Assembly (NCBI GenBank): GCA_002480925.1
Contig: DLDA01000037.1
Location: 41,477-105,476 of the forward strand
DNA from: Lachnospiraceae bacterium UBA7784
GTDB lineage: Bacteria > Bacillota > Clostridia > Lachnospirales > Lachnospiraceae
Direction: 5' to 3'
Length of the DNA stretch: 64,000 nt
The notes beneath the pieces are model-generated. The model worked only from the letters and a program-made list of their open reading frames with translations, made no database searches and was not told the origin of the DNA. How positions within the stretch are numbered: the first letter of the stretch is position 1; the number at the start of each line of letters is the position of its first letter. The position numbers were made by a program, and so were the translations under genes. Of the stretch, positions 50,638 to 60,216 are shown piece after piece.

Positions 50638-51549
50638 TTATTCGAATGTGATACGCGGATCGATTATCTTGTAGAGAATATCTGTGATCAGGTTTGCTAT
50701 TATCATCAGGAGTGCAAGGAATATCGTCACTGCCATGATATATGGATAATCCCTGTTATTGATACTCTGAACAAACATTGTTCCAAGTCCGGGTATTGTA
50801 AAGATACTCTCGATGACCATCGATCCTGTGATGATATAGGCGAACTCAGGTCCGACATAGGTGATCACAGGAATAAGGGCATTTCTTAAGGCATGAACAA
50901 AGATGACCTTAAGCTTCGGCACACCCTTGGCGCGGGCTGTGGTTATATAATCCTGATTCAGTGCATCAAGCATGGATGTCTTTGTGAGCCTTGTGATATA
51001 GGCCATTGGATAAACCGCAAGCGATATGACCGGCAGAATGAAGTTAGGATGGTTGACATCCCATACCGGTATCAGCTGAAGCTGCATACAGAAAAGGAGC
51101 ATCAGAAGCGTCGCTAGAACAAATGATGGTATCGCTGTCCCAAGCGTAGTGAGAACTACCAACACCCGATCCGGCCATTTATTTCTCGTCAGCGCCTGGA
51201 TCGAGCCAAATATGATCCCAAGGATCAGTGCCAGTATCAGAGCTGAAACTCCAAGCTTAGCAGATACTCCGAACCTTGACCTGAGATCAGGCCAGATGGC
51301 TCTCTGAGTCTTTAACGAAATACCCCAGTCGCCATGAAGGAAGTTCTTCATGTAATTGAAGTACTGGACTCCGACCGGCTTATCGAGCCCATATCTCTTG
51401 TTCAGGGTCGCGATGACCTCCTTTGACATGGCCTTCTCAGATGTGAATGGTCCGCCCGGGATCAGGTTCATCACAAAGAAGGTTATGGCGCTTACGATAA
51501 TAAACGCCACAATGGCCATGACAACTCTTTTCACAATGTACTTTGCCAC
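50638..51549 (-). CDS. oppB: Oligopeptide ABC transporter permease OppB (GTG start)
   Basis: The 303-residue protein has six membrane helices, an N-terminal V-K-R-V-V-M-A-I start and the EAA-like loop T-A-R-A-K-G-V-P-K-L-K-V near residue 203. The start is GTG at 51549 after AAGGAG. It is the first gene of the operon, downstream of an attenuator-like leader of about 195 bases. Confidence 0.95.
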   Translation of the reverse strand: MAKYIVKRVVMAIVAFIIVSAITFFVMNLIPGGPFTSEKAMSKEVIATLNKRYGLDKPVGVQYFNYMKNFLHGDWGISLKTQRAIWPDLRSRFGVSAKLGVSALILALILGIIFGSIQALTRNKWPDRVLVVLTTLGTAIPSFVLATLLMLLFCMQLQLIPVWDVNHPNFILPVISLAVYPMAYITRLTKTSMLDALNQDYITTARAKGVPKLKVIFVHALRNALIPVITYVGPEFAYIITGSMVIESIFTIPGLGTMFVQSINNRDYPYIMAVTIFLALLMIIANLITDILYKIIDPRITFE

Positions 51550-51607
51550 TTTTCTTTTCTCCTTGCTTATATTTTTATTTGCACTAACGCAAATTCAAGC
51601 CTTGATA

Positions 51608-51670
51608 TCAAAAAAGTGCAGATAATGTCCTACTTATCTGCACTCCCTTGTGTTTATCAATAGTCTCCAT
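51608..51670 (-). CDS. Possible 20-residue leader peptide of the opp operon
   Basis: A short frame ATG (51670) to TGA (51608) runs through the attenuator hairpin and ends in its T tract. The product starts M-E-T-I-D-K-H-K-G. The upstream AGGCAG is a weak ribosome-binding site. There is no run of one amino acid that would point to classical attenuation. The position is the only support. Confidence 0.25.
   Translation of the reverse strand: METIDKHKGVQISRTLSALF
51610..51643 (-). terminator. Attenuator-like terminator in the opp leader
   Basis: A perfect 10-bp stem GTGCAGATAA/TTATCTGCAC with an 8-base loop is followed by TTTTTT on the minus strand. It lies between the opp promoter (51753-51780) and oppB, so transcription of the operon must pass it. 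No competing antiterminator or T-box motif was recognised. Confidence 0.8.
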
Positions 51671-51752
51671 TCTGCCTGGGATAATTTATTTTGTTAAAGT
51701 GTTAAAACGGTAAACTATATTGCCTATTCACAGTTTCTTCACAACAATGTCC

Positions 51753-51780
51753 ATTATACATATTCATGAATAAATGTCAA
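51753..51780 (-). promoter_or_regulatory. Sigma-A promoter of the opp operon
   Basis: On the minus strand consensus TTGACA (51780-51775) and TATAAT (51758-51753) are spaced by 16 bases. The spacer contains a perfect 12-bp palindrome TATTCATGAATA (51761-51772), a candidate operator. The 428-base gap 51550-51977 otherwise holds the leader, an AT-rich stretch at 51781-51930 and the terminator at 51931-51960. Confidence 0.8.
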
Positions 51781-51930
51781 CAGAAACTTGAAATTTATCT
51801 AATGTTTATTTTTCTTATATTAGCGCTGTTTATCGGTGATGTTTTAAATTGGCAAAGTATAAATATAATATTTATTAGTAAACTATATAGATATAATTGC
51901 GTTTCTATGCATATTTATACATAAAAATAC

Positions 51931-51960
51931 AAAAAAAGGACCGGCTCAAGCAGCCAGTCC
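51931..51960 (-). terminator. Terminator of the DUF4190-like gene
   Basis: On the minus strand a 9-bp stem GGACTGGCT/AGCCGGTCC (one T-G pair) with a 5-base loop is followed by seven T residues. Confidence 0.85.
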
Positions 51961-51977
51961 CTGATCCCTAATCCCTA

Positions 51978-52688
51978 TCATCTAATATAGCGGTAGAAAT
52001 TACTTTCATAATTGTTTAGATAATCCTGCAGAGCATTCGTAAGATTTATGTTGTCTGCGAAAAGGATCATAGTGATCACTAAAAGGACGATCGAAACAGC
52101 AGCACAGATTATCCCTGCTATCGCAAAGCCGTTGTTCTTTCTCTTCGAAAGAGAGATAATGCCGAATACGATAGAAAGGATTGCCGGCAGAACGTTAACG
52201 AATGAGCAGAAGCAGAGAAGGGAGATAATTCCAAGCACCATTGAGGCGATCCCGAACCCTCTTGATGGATCCTGCTGATAGTAGCCATTATAGGGCTGAT
52301 ATGGATTCTGAGGATATTCGTTTCCATTATTCCAGGCATTCTGCCCATCAGGACCGTAGCCAGGGCCAGTCTGTCCGTAAGGACCATAGCCAGGGCCAGT
52401 CTGTCCGTAAGGACCATAGCTGTTATTTCTATTGCCCCCATTCTGGCTCTGCCTGTATGCCTGCCACTGATCAGGGTTCACGCGACATCCCTGATCTCTA
52501 TTGCCATTCATACCGTAAGAATCAGGTCTGCCCTGCTCTGTACTTCCACTATCCAAAACCGGTCCGTTCTGGCTCTTATCTATATCCGAATCCTGCTCCT
52601 GCGTCTCCTCCGCAAAGATATCCTGCTCTGACGGCTTCTGATCCGGATCCTCATTGCTACCATTATTATAAAAATTGTTGTTATCCAT
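51978..52688 (-). CDS. DUF4190-like membrane protein with Gly/Tyr/Gln repeats
   Basis: The 236-residue protein has an acidic, Gln/Asn-rich N-terminal region (1-85) and a repetitive segment of G-P-Y-G-Q-T-G-P-G-Y units (about 90-115). A C-terminal part has two to three membrane helices (about 145-220; G-I-A-S-M-V-L-G-I-I-S-L-L near 147). The helical part matches DUF4190, and the disordered prefix is typical of such proteins in clostridia. No function is known. AGGAG precedes the ATG. Confidence 0.75.
   Translation of the reverse strand: MDNNNFYNNGSNEDPDQKPSEQDIFAEETQEQDSDIDKSQNGPVLDSGSTEQGRPDSYGMNGNRDQGCRVNPDQWQAYRQSQNGGNRNNSYGPYGQTGPGYGPYGQTGPGYGPDGQNAWNNGNEYPQNPYQPYNGYYQQDPSRGFGIASMVLGIISLLCFCSFVNVLPAILSIVFGIISLSKRKNNGFAIAGIICAAVSIVLLVITMILFADNINLTNALQDYLNNYESNFYRYIR
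52341..52420 (+). repeat. 30-bp tandem repeat inside the DUF4190-like gene
   Basis: Two nearly identical 30-bp units (52351-52380, 52381-52410) with partial copies on both sides code the ten-residue G-P-Y-G-Q-T-G-P-G-Y repeat. In-frame copy-number variation is possible. Confidence 0.85.
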
Positions 52689-52710
52689 AGATTCTCCTAA
52701 TTTATATCGA

Positions 52711-52998
52711 TCATTTTGGCGGCTTTAACGGATCTATACCTAATCCGGCAAAATAAGAAGCCCCAATGATAAATACCAGTATGTATATGACAATGTAGAC
52801 AGCTGATATGACAGCGCCGCAGATCACAAGTCTGTCGTTTTCCTCACTTGATCTTCCATGCAGTACTGCGAAGACTATAGAGGCTATTGCCGAGGCAAGC
52901 CCTAAATACCATCTGAGGCAGCTCAAAATGAGAGATCCGAAGCTTAGTACAAAGCATAATATTCTGTATACTGATAATTTAGTGTCTTTTTTGTCCAT
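52711..52998 (-). CDS. Small membrane protein resembling the helical part of DUF4190 proteins
   Basis: The 95-residue protein has three hydrophobic helices (about 8-26, 30-47, 58-82) separated by a short charged loop (R-S-S-E-E-N-D-R). It resembles the C-terminal half of the neighbour at 51978 and probably arose from a common family. It lacks a clear ribosome-binding site before the ATG, so the exact start is uncertain. Confidence 0.6.
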   Translation of the reverse strand: MDKKDTKLSVYRILCFVLSFGSLILSCLRWYLGLASAIASIVFAVLHGRSSEENDRLVICGAVISAVYIVIYILVFIIGASYFAGLGIDPLKPPK

Positions 52999-53003
52999 AA
53001 GTA

Positions 53004-53012
53004 TGCTACAAT
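53004..53012 (+). promoter_or_regulatory. Extended -10 promoter for the alpha/beta hydrolase
   Basis: TGC followed by TACAAT at 53007-53012 lies 36 bases before the hydrolase ATG. It overlaps the 5' end of the opposite gene's upstream region. Confidence 0.5.
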
Positions 53013-53047
53013 GTATTCATTCAGCAGCTTATATCGAGGTTTTAAGT

Positions 53048-53788
53048 ATGGTTTACGTATTTGGCTCCCAGGTGATCTATTATCAGCACATTCCCGGAAA
53101 GGAGAATGCCGCCCCTCTGATCCTGCTTCATGGAAACGGTGAGGATCATCATATATTTGACACCCTCTGTGACTCCCTTGGAGAGGATTTCGACATCTAT
53201 GCCCCTGACAGCAGGGGTCACGGTCTGTCTGCCTGTCCAGAAGAGCTCCACTATCAGGATATGGCAGATGATCTCTATCGCTTTATCACAGAGCTTGATA
53301 TAAGGAAGCCTCTTATTGTCGGTTTCTCTGACGGAGGGATCACTGCTCTTATATTTGCCTCCACCTACTCTCATCTATGCAGCGGAATCATATGCTGCGG
53401 AGCCAATACATGCCCTAAGGGACTTACTGGTCAGGAACGTATGGCGATAAAGAAGGCAATGAAAAGAAAGCTGTCCTCTCACGGCAGCTCGGATACTGAT
53501 ATAGATACTGTATCAAGTCGGGTCTTTGCTGCAAGCGGAGCCTTGGAAAGACTTATGCTGACCGAGCCTGATATATCAGAGAAGATGCTTGGACAGATCT
53601 CTGTCCCGGTCCTGGTCCTGTCTGGAGAAAATGATCTGGTAAAAAAGTCTGATACAATGAAAATCTTCTCCTCCATACAAAAAAGTCAGCTCCGTATCCT
53701 CCCCGGGGAGGATCACGGAAGCTATGTGATCGGATCTGACAGGCTTTCCTCCTTTATAAGAGACTTCTGGGCTATCTTTACTGATTGA
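53048..53788 (+). CDS. Alpha/beta hydrolase
   Basis: The 246-residue protein from the ATG at 53048 (GAGG 8 bases upstream) has the alpha/beta-hydrolase triad. The nucleophile is in G-F-S-D-G near residue 97, the Asp in G-E-N-D-L near 196 and the His in E-D-H-G-S-Y near 222. The oxyanion region L-L-H-G-N-G-E-D-H lies near 27. The substrate is unknown; esterase or C-C hydrolase activities are typical. An open frame 80 codons longer overlaps the opposite gene and is not supported. The stop overlaps the convergent serS end by 11 bases. Confidence 0.88.
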   Translation: MVYVFGSQVIYYQHIPGKENAAPLILLHGNGEDHHIFDTLCDSLGEDFDIYAPDSRGHGLSACPEELHYQDMADDLYRFITELDIRKPLIVGFSDGGITALIFASTYSHLCSGIICCGANTCPKGLTGQERMAIKKAMKRKLSSHGSSDTDIDTVSSRVFAASGALERLMLTEPDISEKMLGQISVPVLVLSGENDLVKKSDTMKIFSSIQKSQLRILPGEDHGSYVIGSDRLSSFIRDFWAIFTD

Positions 53789-55079
53789 TCTTATGCTTAG
53801 GGATAAGCTTTTCTATCCCTCCCATATAAGGCCTTAAAACCTCCGGAATGCTTACTGTACCGTCAGCATTCAGATTGTTCTCAAGGAAGGCTATGAGCAT
53901 TCTCGGAGGAGCTACTACTGTATTATTCAGTGTATTTGCAAAATACTTTCTGCCATCTGCAGCCTTTACCCTGATACCAAGTCTTCTGGCCTGGGCATCT
54001 CCTAAGTTGGAGCAGCTTCCTACCTCAAAATACTTCTTCTGTCTCGGGCTCCATGCTTCGACATCACAGCTCTTGACCTTTAGGTCTGCAAGATCTCCTG
54101 AGCAGCACTCCAGTGTACGTACAGGTATATCCATGCTGCGGAAAAGCTCTACCGTATAGCTCCAGAGCTTATTATACCAGTCCCAGGCCTCTTCAGGTCT
54201 GCAGACCACTATCATCTCCTGCTTTTCAAACTGATGGATACGATAGACTCCTCGCTCCTCTATTCCATGAGCTCCCTTTTCCTTACGGAAGCACGGTGAA
54301 TATGAGGTCATTGTATAAGGCAGCTTTTCCTCGTCATTTAAGGTGTCCTTATAGCGTCCTATCATAGAATGCTCTGAGGTACCGATCAGATATAGATCCT
54401 CACCCTCGATCTTATACATCATCGCATCCATCTCATCGAAGCTCATGACTCCGTCAACGACAGCGGAATGGATCATATAAGGCGGGATGCAGTAGGTGAA
54501 GCCCTTGCCTATCATGAAATCCCTGGCATATGCGAGTACAGCCGAATGAAGTCTTGCTATATCTCCGAGCAGATAATAGAATCCGTTTCCAGCCACCTTG
54601 CCGGCAGCATCGAGATCTATGCCGTCGAAGCTTTCCATGATATCAGTATGATATGGAACAGGGAAGTCAGGAACGACCGGCTCACCGAATTTCTCTATCT
54701 CCTGATTGCAGGAGTCGTCAGGTCCTATAGGCACAGAAGGATCTATGATATTAGGAATCACCATCATATCATCCCTGACCTTCTTCTGATACTCCTTTTC
54801 CTTCTCCTCAAGCTCCGTAAGCCTTGCGGCATTGGCACTTACCATTGCCTTGGTCTTTTCGGCCTCGTCCTTCTTTCCTTCCTTCATCAGGATGCCTATC
54901 TGCTTTGAAAGACGGTTTCTCTCGGCACGGAGGTTATCAGCCTCACCCTTTGCCTCTCTTGAAAGAGCGTCATACTTTATAACTTCATCTACTAGCGGAA
55001 GCTTCTTGTCCTGGAACTTTTTCTTTATGTTCTCACGGACTGCATCCGGATTTTCTCTAAGAAACTTAATGTCTATCAT
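53778..55079 (-). CDS. serS: Seryl-tRNA synthetase
   Basis: The 433-residue protein has the N-terminal coiled-coil arm (about 30-105) that binds the long variable arm of tRNA-Ser. The class II core follows with motif 2 F-R-K-E-K-G-A-H-G near residue 265 and motif 3 in the final 60 residues (N-N-T-V-V-A-P-P-R-M-L). AGGAG precedes the ATG. It follows glyA by 12 bases, so serine synthesis or use and charging are linked in one transcript. No T-box was seen in that gap. Confidence 0.97.
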   Translation of the reverse strand: MIDIKFLRENPDAVRENIKKKFQDKKLPLVDEVIKYDALSREAKGEADNLRAERNRLSKQIGILMKEGKKDEAEKTKAMVSANAARLTELEEKEKEYQKKVRDDMMVIPNIIDPSVPIGPDDSCNQEIEKFGEPVVPDFPVPYHTDIMESFDGIDLDAAGKVAGNGFYYLLGDIARLHSAVLAYARDFMIGKGFTYCIPPYMIHSAVVDGVMSFDEMDAMMYKIEGEDLYLIGTSEHSMIGRYKDTLNDEEKLPYTMTSYSPCFRKEKGAHGIEERGVYRIHQFEKQEMIVVCRPEEAWDWYNKLWSYTVELFRSMDIPVRTLECCSGDLADLKVKSCDVEAWSPRQKKYFEVGSCSNLGDAQARRLGIRVKAADGRKYFANTLNNTVVAPPRMLIAFLENNLNADGTVSIPEVLRPYMGGIEKLIPKHKINQ

Positions 55080-55091
55080 AAATGCTCCTGA

Positions 55092-56342
55092 TCAAAAAAA
55101 CTTTCCTGATAATGGATACCTATCTGTGAGCTTCTGAATGATAGCTCTTGCAGCAGAAATTCCCTCTTCCTTTTCATCGATCACAGCAGCTATTGCCTCT
55201 GCTACCTGATCGAAATCATCCTCCTTAAGACCTCTTGTGGTTGCCGCAGGTGTTCCGAGACGGATTCCTGAGGTCACAAACGGGCTCTTAGGATCATTAG
55301 GAACAGTATTCTTGTTGGCTGTGATATGAGCCTCATCAAGCCATGCCTCAACCTCCTTGCCTGTAAGTCCCTTATTTATCAGGTCAACAAGCATCAGATG
55401 ATTGTCCGTACCGCCAGAAACGATATCGATCCCCCTGCTCATAAGACCATTTGACAGGGCCTTTGCATTTAGGATGATCTGGTGGGCATATTCCTTGAAC
55501 TGCGGGCTTAATGCCTCTTTGAAGCAAACTGCCTTTGCTGCTATAACATGCATAAGAGGGCCACCCTGAATTCCCGGGAAGACCGCCTTATTGAGCTTGT
55601 ACTTCTCGCTTGCCTCCTTTGTCGCAAGGATAAGTCCCCCTCTAGGTCCGCGAAGAGTCTTGTGGGTAGTAGTCGTCACAATATCTGCATATGGTACAGG
55701 AGACTGATGATAGCCTGTTGCCACAAGGCCTGCTATATGAGCCATATCTACCATAAGGACCGCCCCGACCTCGTGAGCTATCTCAGAAAATTTCTTGAAG
55801 TCAATAGCCCTTGCATAGGCACTTGCTCCGGCAATGATCATCTTTGGTCTGCATTCCTTTGCTATCTCCTCGACTCTTGTATAGTCAATGAAGCCCTGAT
55901 CGTTTACTCCGTAAGGAACAATATTGAAATATGTCCCTGAGAAATTAGCCGGTGATCCATGGGTCAGATGTCCGCCGTGATCAAGGCTCATTCCCATTAT
56001 GGTATCACCAGGCTTGCATACAGCATATTCAACTGCCATATTTGCCTGAGCACCTGAATGAGGCTGGACATTTGCATACTCTGCTCCGAAGAGCTCCTTT
56101 GCTCTTTCTCTGGCCAGATCCTCTACTATATCGACCTTCTCACAGCCACCATAATATCTGTGTCCGGGGTAGCCTTCTGCATACTTGTTGGTAAGGATGC
56201 TTCCCATAGCGCTCATAACCGCAGGGCTTACCCAGTTCTCCGAGGCGATAAGCTCAATGTGGCTCTGCTGGCGGTCGAACTCCTCGCAGATAGCCTCTGC
56301 TACTTCAGGGTCTTCGTTTCTGATGTCGTCAATAGTGTACAT
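55092..56342 (-). CDS. glyA: Serine hydroxymethyltransferase
   Basis: From the ATG at 56342 (GGAGG 4 bases upstream) the protein has 416 residues. It carries the SHMT signatures: N-K-Y-A-E-G-Y-P-G near residue 55, [11 protein letters not shown] near 121 and the PLP lysine in [12 protein letters not shown] near 226. It interconverts serine and glycine with tetrahydrofolate. A terminator lies directly upstream of its ribosome-binding site. Confidence 0.97.
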   Translation of the reverse strand: MYTIDDIRNEDPEVAEAICEEFDRQQSHIELIASENWVSPAVMSAMGSILTNKYAEGYPGHRYYGGCEKVDIVEDLARERAKELFGAEYANVQPHSGAQANMAVEYAVCKPGDTIMGMSLDHGGHLTHGSPANFSGTYFNIVPYGVNDQGFIDYTRVEEIAKECRPKMIIAGASAYARAIDFKKFSEIAHEVGAVLMVDMAHIAGLVATGYHQSPVPYADIVTTTTHKTLRGPRGGLILATKEASEKYKLNKAVFPGIQGGPLMHVIAAKAVCFKEALSPQFKEYAHQIILNAKALSNGLMSRGIDIVSGGTDNHLMLVDLINKGLTGKEVEAWLDEAHITANKNTVPNDPKSPFVTSGIRLGTPAATTRGLKEDDFDQVAEAIAAVIDEKEEGISAARAIIQKLTDRYPLSGKFF

Positions 56343-56354
56343 GTTTCCTCCTGT

Positions 56355-56381
56355 AAAAAAAGGCCGGGACGGACCCGGCCT
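56355..56381 (-). terminator. Terminator between secDF and glyA
   Basis: On the minus strand an 8-bp G+C-rich stem AGGCCGGG/CCCGGCCT with a 5-base loop is followed by seven T residues that end only about 12 bases before the glyA start codon. It stops secDF transcription and would also attenuate glyA unless glyA has another promoter. Confidence 0.9.
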
Positions 56382-56386
56382 GGTCA

Positions 56387-58753
56387 CTATACTATAGCAC
56401 CATTATTATACTTGTCCGGCTTTACTACCGGTTTCTTCTTCTTTTTCCTTGCGTTTGGTCCCTGCTTCTGATCAGTCTCCTCGCCTTTTCCTATATGGAC
56501 TCTTGCCACATACCAGAGAGGAGTAGCTACGAAGATAGATGAGTAGGTACCGCAGATAACTCCTACGAGCAGAGGGAAGGCGAACTCCCTTATCGATGAT
56601 ACTCCAAGGATAAGGAGCATTATTATAGTAAGAGCTGTCGTAAACGATGTACTTAAGGATCTGGTCAGTGTCTCCGTCACAGACTTATCAGAGATGTCAC
56701 TGAGTACAGCAGCTGTCTTCTGCTTGCTTGTATTGCGCAGATTCTCACGGATACGGTCGAATACCACGATCGTATCGTTTATCGAATATCCTACTATTGT
56801 AAGGATACAAGCCACAAAGGCTGAACCAACCGACAGCCTGAATACCGCATATACGCCAAGAGTGACCAGCACATCATGGCAGAGTGCCAGTACAGCTGAT
56901 GTAGCAAATCTGACATCACGGAACCTGAACCAGATGTAGAAGAGAATCATGATAACAGAAACGATCACAGCTATAATAGAAGTACGTCTCATCTCTCCAG
57001 AGATGGTACCGCTTATGTTCTGTGTCTGTACGTCAGACTCCTTTACTCCGAAGCTCTTGTTCAGCAGGCTGTTAAGCTTTTCTCTCTCTGACAGATCAAG
57101 AGTACGTGTCTTGAAGATTATCTGGTTTCCTCCAGTCACCTTCTGACTCTGTACGTTTGCATCTCCTGTTAGCTTCTCGATAACCGGCACTATCTTCTCA
57201 TCAATCTGCTCGATAGAATAATTCTTTGAGAAGTTAACAGTGGTAGAGGTACCGCCTGAGAACTCAAGTGAATAATTGAGAGCCTTTCCTGTCGAAGCCT
57301 TGTATCCGATCATTGAGATGATCCCGATAGCAATAAGCGTAAGAGATATACCGAAGAAGATTGCCTTTTTCCTTATAAGAGGCATAGTCCTTACATTCCA
57401 GAGATGGCCATAAATCTTTGCATCTGTACAGCCGAAGTTGTAGAAGGAGTTCATAAGACCTCTTGTGATAAAGAGGGCTGTAAACATGGACAGGCAGGTA
57501 CCGAGTCCTAAAGTAATGGCAAAGCCCTTTACTGTTCCGGTTCCTATCACTCCTAAGACAAATGCGACGATAAGAGTCGTTATATTACCATCGAGGATGG
57601 CTGACAGCGCTCTCCTGAATCCTGTCTGCATAGCAGCCTTTACTGTACGGCCTGCTGCTATCTCTTCCTTTATTCTTGAGAAGATGATGACATTCGCATC
57701 GACTGCCATTCCTATACTTAAGATGATACCGGCTATACCCGGCAGGGTAAGAGTGATATCAAATACCTGAAGTATGCTTATAATAAGCTCTGTATAAAGA
57801 AGAAGGGCAAGTGAAGCCATTGCTCCAAGGAAGAGATAGGCTATGCACATGAAGATCATCACGAGCAGAAGTCCGATTCCTGCTGCCATTAGTGATGTCT
57901 TTAAGGCATTGGATCCAAGCTGGGCTCCTACTATCTCTGACTGGATCTCCTTAAGCTTGATATCGAGACCACCGATACGGATATATGAAGCAAGGTTCTG
58001 AGCCTCCTCTATATCCTTCATTCCGTTTATCACACAGTTACCGTCCGAGATCTCCTCGTTAACGCTCGGTACTGATACGAAATTGCCATCATAGTAGATA
58101 CCAATAGTATCATTGCTGTCTGCAGCTGCTTCCTTTGTAGCAGCCGCGAATGCGGATGCACCCTCGCTCTTTAGCGAGATGGATACGACAGGCTCCTTAT
58201 TTCCAGTATTATTGGAATCCTCGTAAACCGCCTGTGCGCTCTTTACCTCTGATCCGTCCAGAACGATTGAGCCGCTCTGCTTTAAGCTCTTGATAGTCAC
58301 GCCGTCAGATAGCTTATACTGTCCGGTCTTCTGATCATAGGTGTAGTTCTCTTTGCCGCTTGAATCCTTGTGCTTTATGAAATATAGATCACCAGGTGTC
58401 CCAAGCTGCTCCAGAATCTTGTTGGCATCCTTTACTCCAGGGATCTCGACAGCGATCCTGTCGTCACCCATCTGGTATACATTAGCCTCTGTCGTGTTTG
58501 ACTCGCTTCCCAGATCGTTCTCTATACGCTTCTGAAGCTTGTAGATAGTATCCTGGATCTGGGTTTTCGTAGCCTTGCCCTTTATCTGGTAAGTGATCGA
58601 TGCTCCTCCTGCCAGGTCAAGTCCCAGCTTCAGACTGTTCTTACCATCCTTTAAGGTATCCCTTATCACTGTAAGAGAAAAATACCCCAAGAGCACTACG
58701 ACTGCAAGAAAGGCGCAAAAAAATGCGACTGATTTTCCCTTCTTCGGTTTCAT
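56387..58753 (-). CDS. secDF: Fused protein-export membrane protein SecDF
   Basis: The 788-residue protein joins SecD and SecF. The SecD half (about 1-450) has the D-L-A-G-G motif near residue 46, a periplasmic-type domain with V-S-I-S-L-K near 190 and six helices with D-A-N-V-I-I-F near 354. The SecF half (about 460-760) has L-E-F-S-G-G-T near 497 and D-T-I-V-V-F-D-R-I near 673. It uses the proton motive force to assist Sec export. The C-terminus is basic. It is a single gene, as in many Firmicutes. Confidence 0.97.
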   Translation of the reverse strand: MKPKKGKSVAFFCAFLAVVVLLGYFSLTVIRDTLKDGKNSLKLGLDLAGGASITYQIKGKATKTQIQDTIYKLQKRIENDLGSESNTTEANVYQMGDDRIAVEIPGVKDANKILEQLGTPGDLYFIKHKDSSGKENYTYDQKTGQYKLSDGVTIKSLKQSGSIVLDGSEVKSAQAVYEDSNNTGNKEPVVSISLKSEGASAFAAATKEAAADSNDTIGIYYDGNFVSVPSVNEEISDGNCVINGMKDIEEAQNLASYIRIGGLDIKLKEIQSEIVGAQLGSNALKTSLMAAGIGLLLVMIFMCIAYLFLGAMASLALLLYTELIISILQVFDITLTLPGIAGIILSIGMAVDANVIIFSRIKEEIAAGRTVKAAMQTGFRRALSAILDGNITTLIVAFVLGVIGTGTVKGFAITLGLGTCLSMFTALFITRGLMNSFYNFGCTDAKIYGHLWNVRTMPLIRKKAIFFGISLTLIAIGIISMIGYKASTGKALNYSLEFSGGTSTTVNFSKNYSIEQIDEKIVPVIEKLTGDANVQSQKVTGGNQIIFKTRTLDLSEREKLNSLLNKSFGVKESDVQTQNISGTISGEMRRTSIIAVIVSVIMILFYIWFRFRDVRFATSAVLALCHDVLVTLGVYAVFRLSVGSAFVACILTIVGYSINDTIVVFDRIRENLRNTSKQKTAAVLSDISDKSVTETLTRSLSTSFTTALTIIMLLILGVSSIREFAFPLLVGVICGTYSSIFVATPLWYVARVHIGKGEETDQKQGPNARKKKKKPVVKPDKYNNGAIV

Positions 58754-58810
58754 TGTTGTTACACTCCTTGTTACATTTTAGGACGCTGTCAGGGCTGACA
58801 GTGCCTGATC

Positions 58811-60190
58811 TCATTCTCCTTTTTCCCTGTATGCTGCCTTAAGCATGATAGCACACTCTATCCTCTTCTTCTCAAGAGCACATCCTATCTCATAGACATC
58901 CCTTAGGTTGCCTGTGAAATTATAGGCGTTTGCGCTGCATCCACCGCTACAGTAGAACCTGGCAAAGCATTCACGGCACTTAGGGCGTGAATATACATTG
59001 CAGCCCTTGAATTCAGTCACTATATCGTCCCGGCTGATTCCATTATATACATCTCCAATACAGAAATCGGTCTTTCCGACGAACTGATGGCATGGATAGA
59101 TTGAACCATCTGGAGTAACTGATACATACTCGGTACCTGAGCCGCAGCCACTTAGTCTCTTATAAACGCATGGGCCTCCCTCCAGATCTATCATGAAATG
59201 GAAGAAGTTGAATTCCTCCGGCGTGCCATGACGCTTTATCATCTCTCTAGATAGAATATCATACTGTTCACACAGAACAGGAATATCCTCCGTACGCAGC
59301 GAATATGGCGCTTCCCTTGGAGCCACTACCGGCTCAATGCTTATCTGCCTAAATCCCAGATCGGCCAGAGCAAGAATATCCTTGGCAAAATCGAGATTGT
59401 ATCTCGTATATGTACCGCGGACATAATACTGCTTCCCCAGAGCCTCTCTCATGGCAGCAAACTTCTGATACTTAGGGACTATTATGTCCCATGTCGGATC
59501 GCCGTTATGGAAGGGTCTCATCCTGTCATGGATCTCTTTCCTTCCATCGATTGACATAACGACATTGTCCATTTCCTGATTGGCAAATTCCATTATCTCG
59601 TCATTCAGGAGTATACCGTTCGTCGTGAATGTGAAGCGGAAGTGCTTGCCTGCCTCCTTCTCTCTCTGTCTGCCGTAGGCAACAAGCTGCTTTACGACAT
59701 CGAAGTTAAGAGTGGGCTCTCCTCCGAAGAAATCCACCTCGAGATTCCTTCTCTGTCCTGAATGTGAGATAAGAAAATCGAGAGCCGCCTTTCCGGTCTC
59801 AAAGCTCATAAGCTCCGCCTTTTTTCCGAAATAAAGGCCCTCGTCAGCAAAACAGTATTCACAGCTCAGATTACAGGCATGAGCCACATTAAGACACATA
59901 GCCTTAACAACCGTTGGCCGTCTGGTGTAATCTATCACTCTGTCCTGATATGGATCAGGTGTGAACAGAGCCTTCTGATCCTTAAGCTGGGTGATCTCGT
60001 CGTAGGCCTCCCTGATATCCTCCTCCGTCTCTTGCGGATATTTCCTGGCTATATCTGAGATGACCTCCTCCTTACTCTTCTGCTCATATTCACCTATCAT
60101 ATCATAGGTAGGATCATCAACTATATGGATGGCTCCTGAATTCACATCAAGGACAATGTCATATCCATTATTCTTGTACTGATGAATCAA
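58811..60190 (-). CDS. scfB: SCIFF radical-SAM maturase
   Basis: The 459-residue protein has an N-terminal peptide-binding (RRE-like) region (1-95) and the radical-SAM motif C-N-L-S-C-E-Y-C near residue 109. F-F-G-G-E-P-T follows near 155. A SPASM/twitch region carries several Cys (C-G-S-G-T-E-Y, Y-P-C-H-Q-F, C-R-E-C-F-A-R-F-Y-C-S-G-G-C). This matches the maturase that installs Cys-to-alpha-carbon thioether bonds in the SCIFF peptide (ranthipeptide). The start is TTG at 60190 after AGAGG. It lies 26 bases after the precursor gene. Confidence 0.95.
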   Translation of the reverse strand: MIHQYKNNGYDIVLDVNSGAIHIVDDPTYDMIGEYEQKSKEEVISDIARKYPQETEEDIREAYDEITQLKDQKALFTPDPYQDRVIDYTRRPTVVKAMCLNVAHACNLSCEYCFADEGLYFGKKAELMSFETGKAALDFLISHSGQRRNLEVDFFGGEPTLNFDVVKQLVAYGRQREKEAGKHFRFTFTTNGILLNDEIMEFANQEMDNVVMSIDGRKEIHDRMRPFHNGDPTWDIIVPKYQKFAAMREALGKQYYVRGTYTRYNLDFAKDILALADLGFRQISIEPVVAPREAPYSLRTEDIPVLCEQYDILSREMIKRHGTPEEFNFFHFMIDLEGGPCVYKRLSGCGSGTEYVSVTPDGSIYPCHQFVGKTDFCIGDVYNGISRDDIVTEFKGCNVYSRPKCRECFARFYCSGGCSANAYNFTGNLRDVYEIGCALEKKRIECAIMLKAAYREKGE

Positions 60191-60216
60191 ATCATAAACC
60201 TCTGCAGTCGCTTAAA

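Noticed and set aside
52341..52420. Direct repeats as a CRISPR or mobile signal
   Set aside because: The repeat is in frame inside a coding region and encodes a regular Gly/Tyr/Gln decapeptide; there are no unique spacers.
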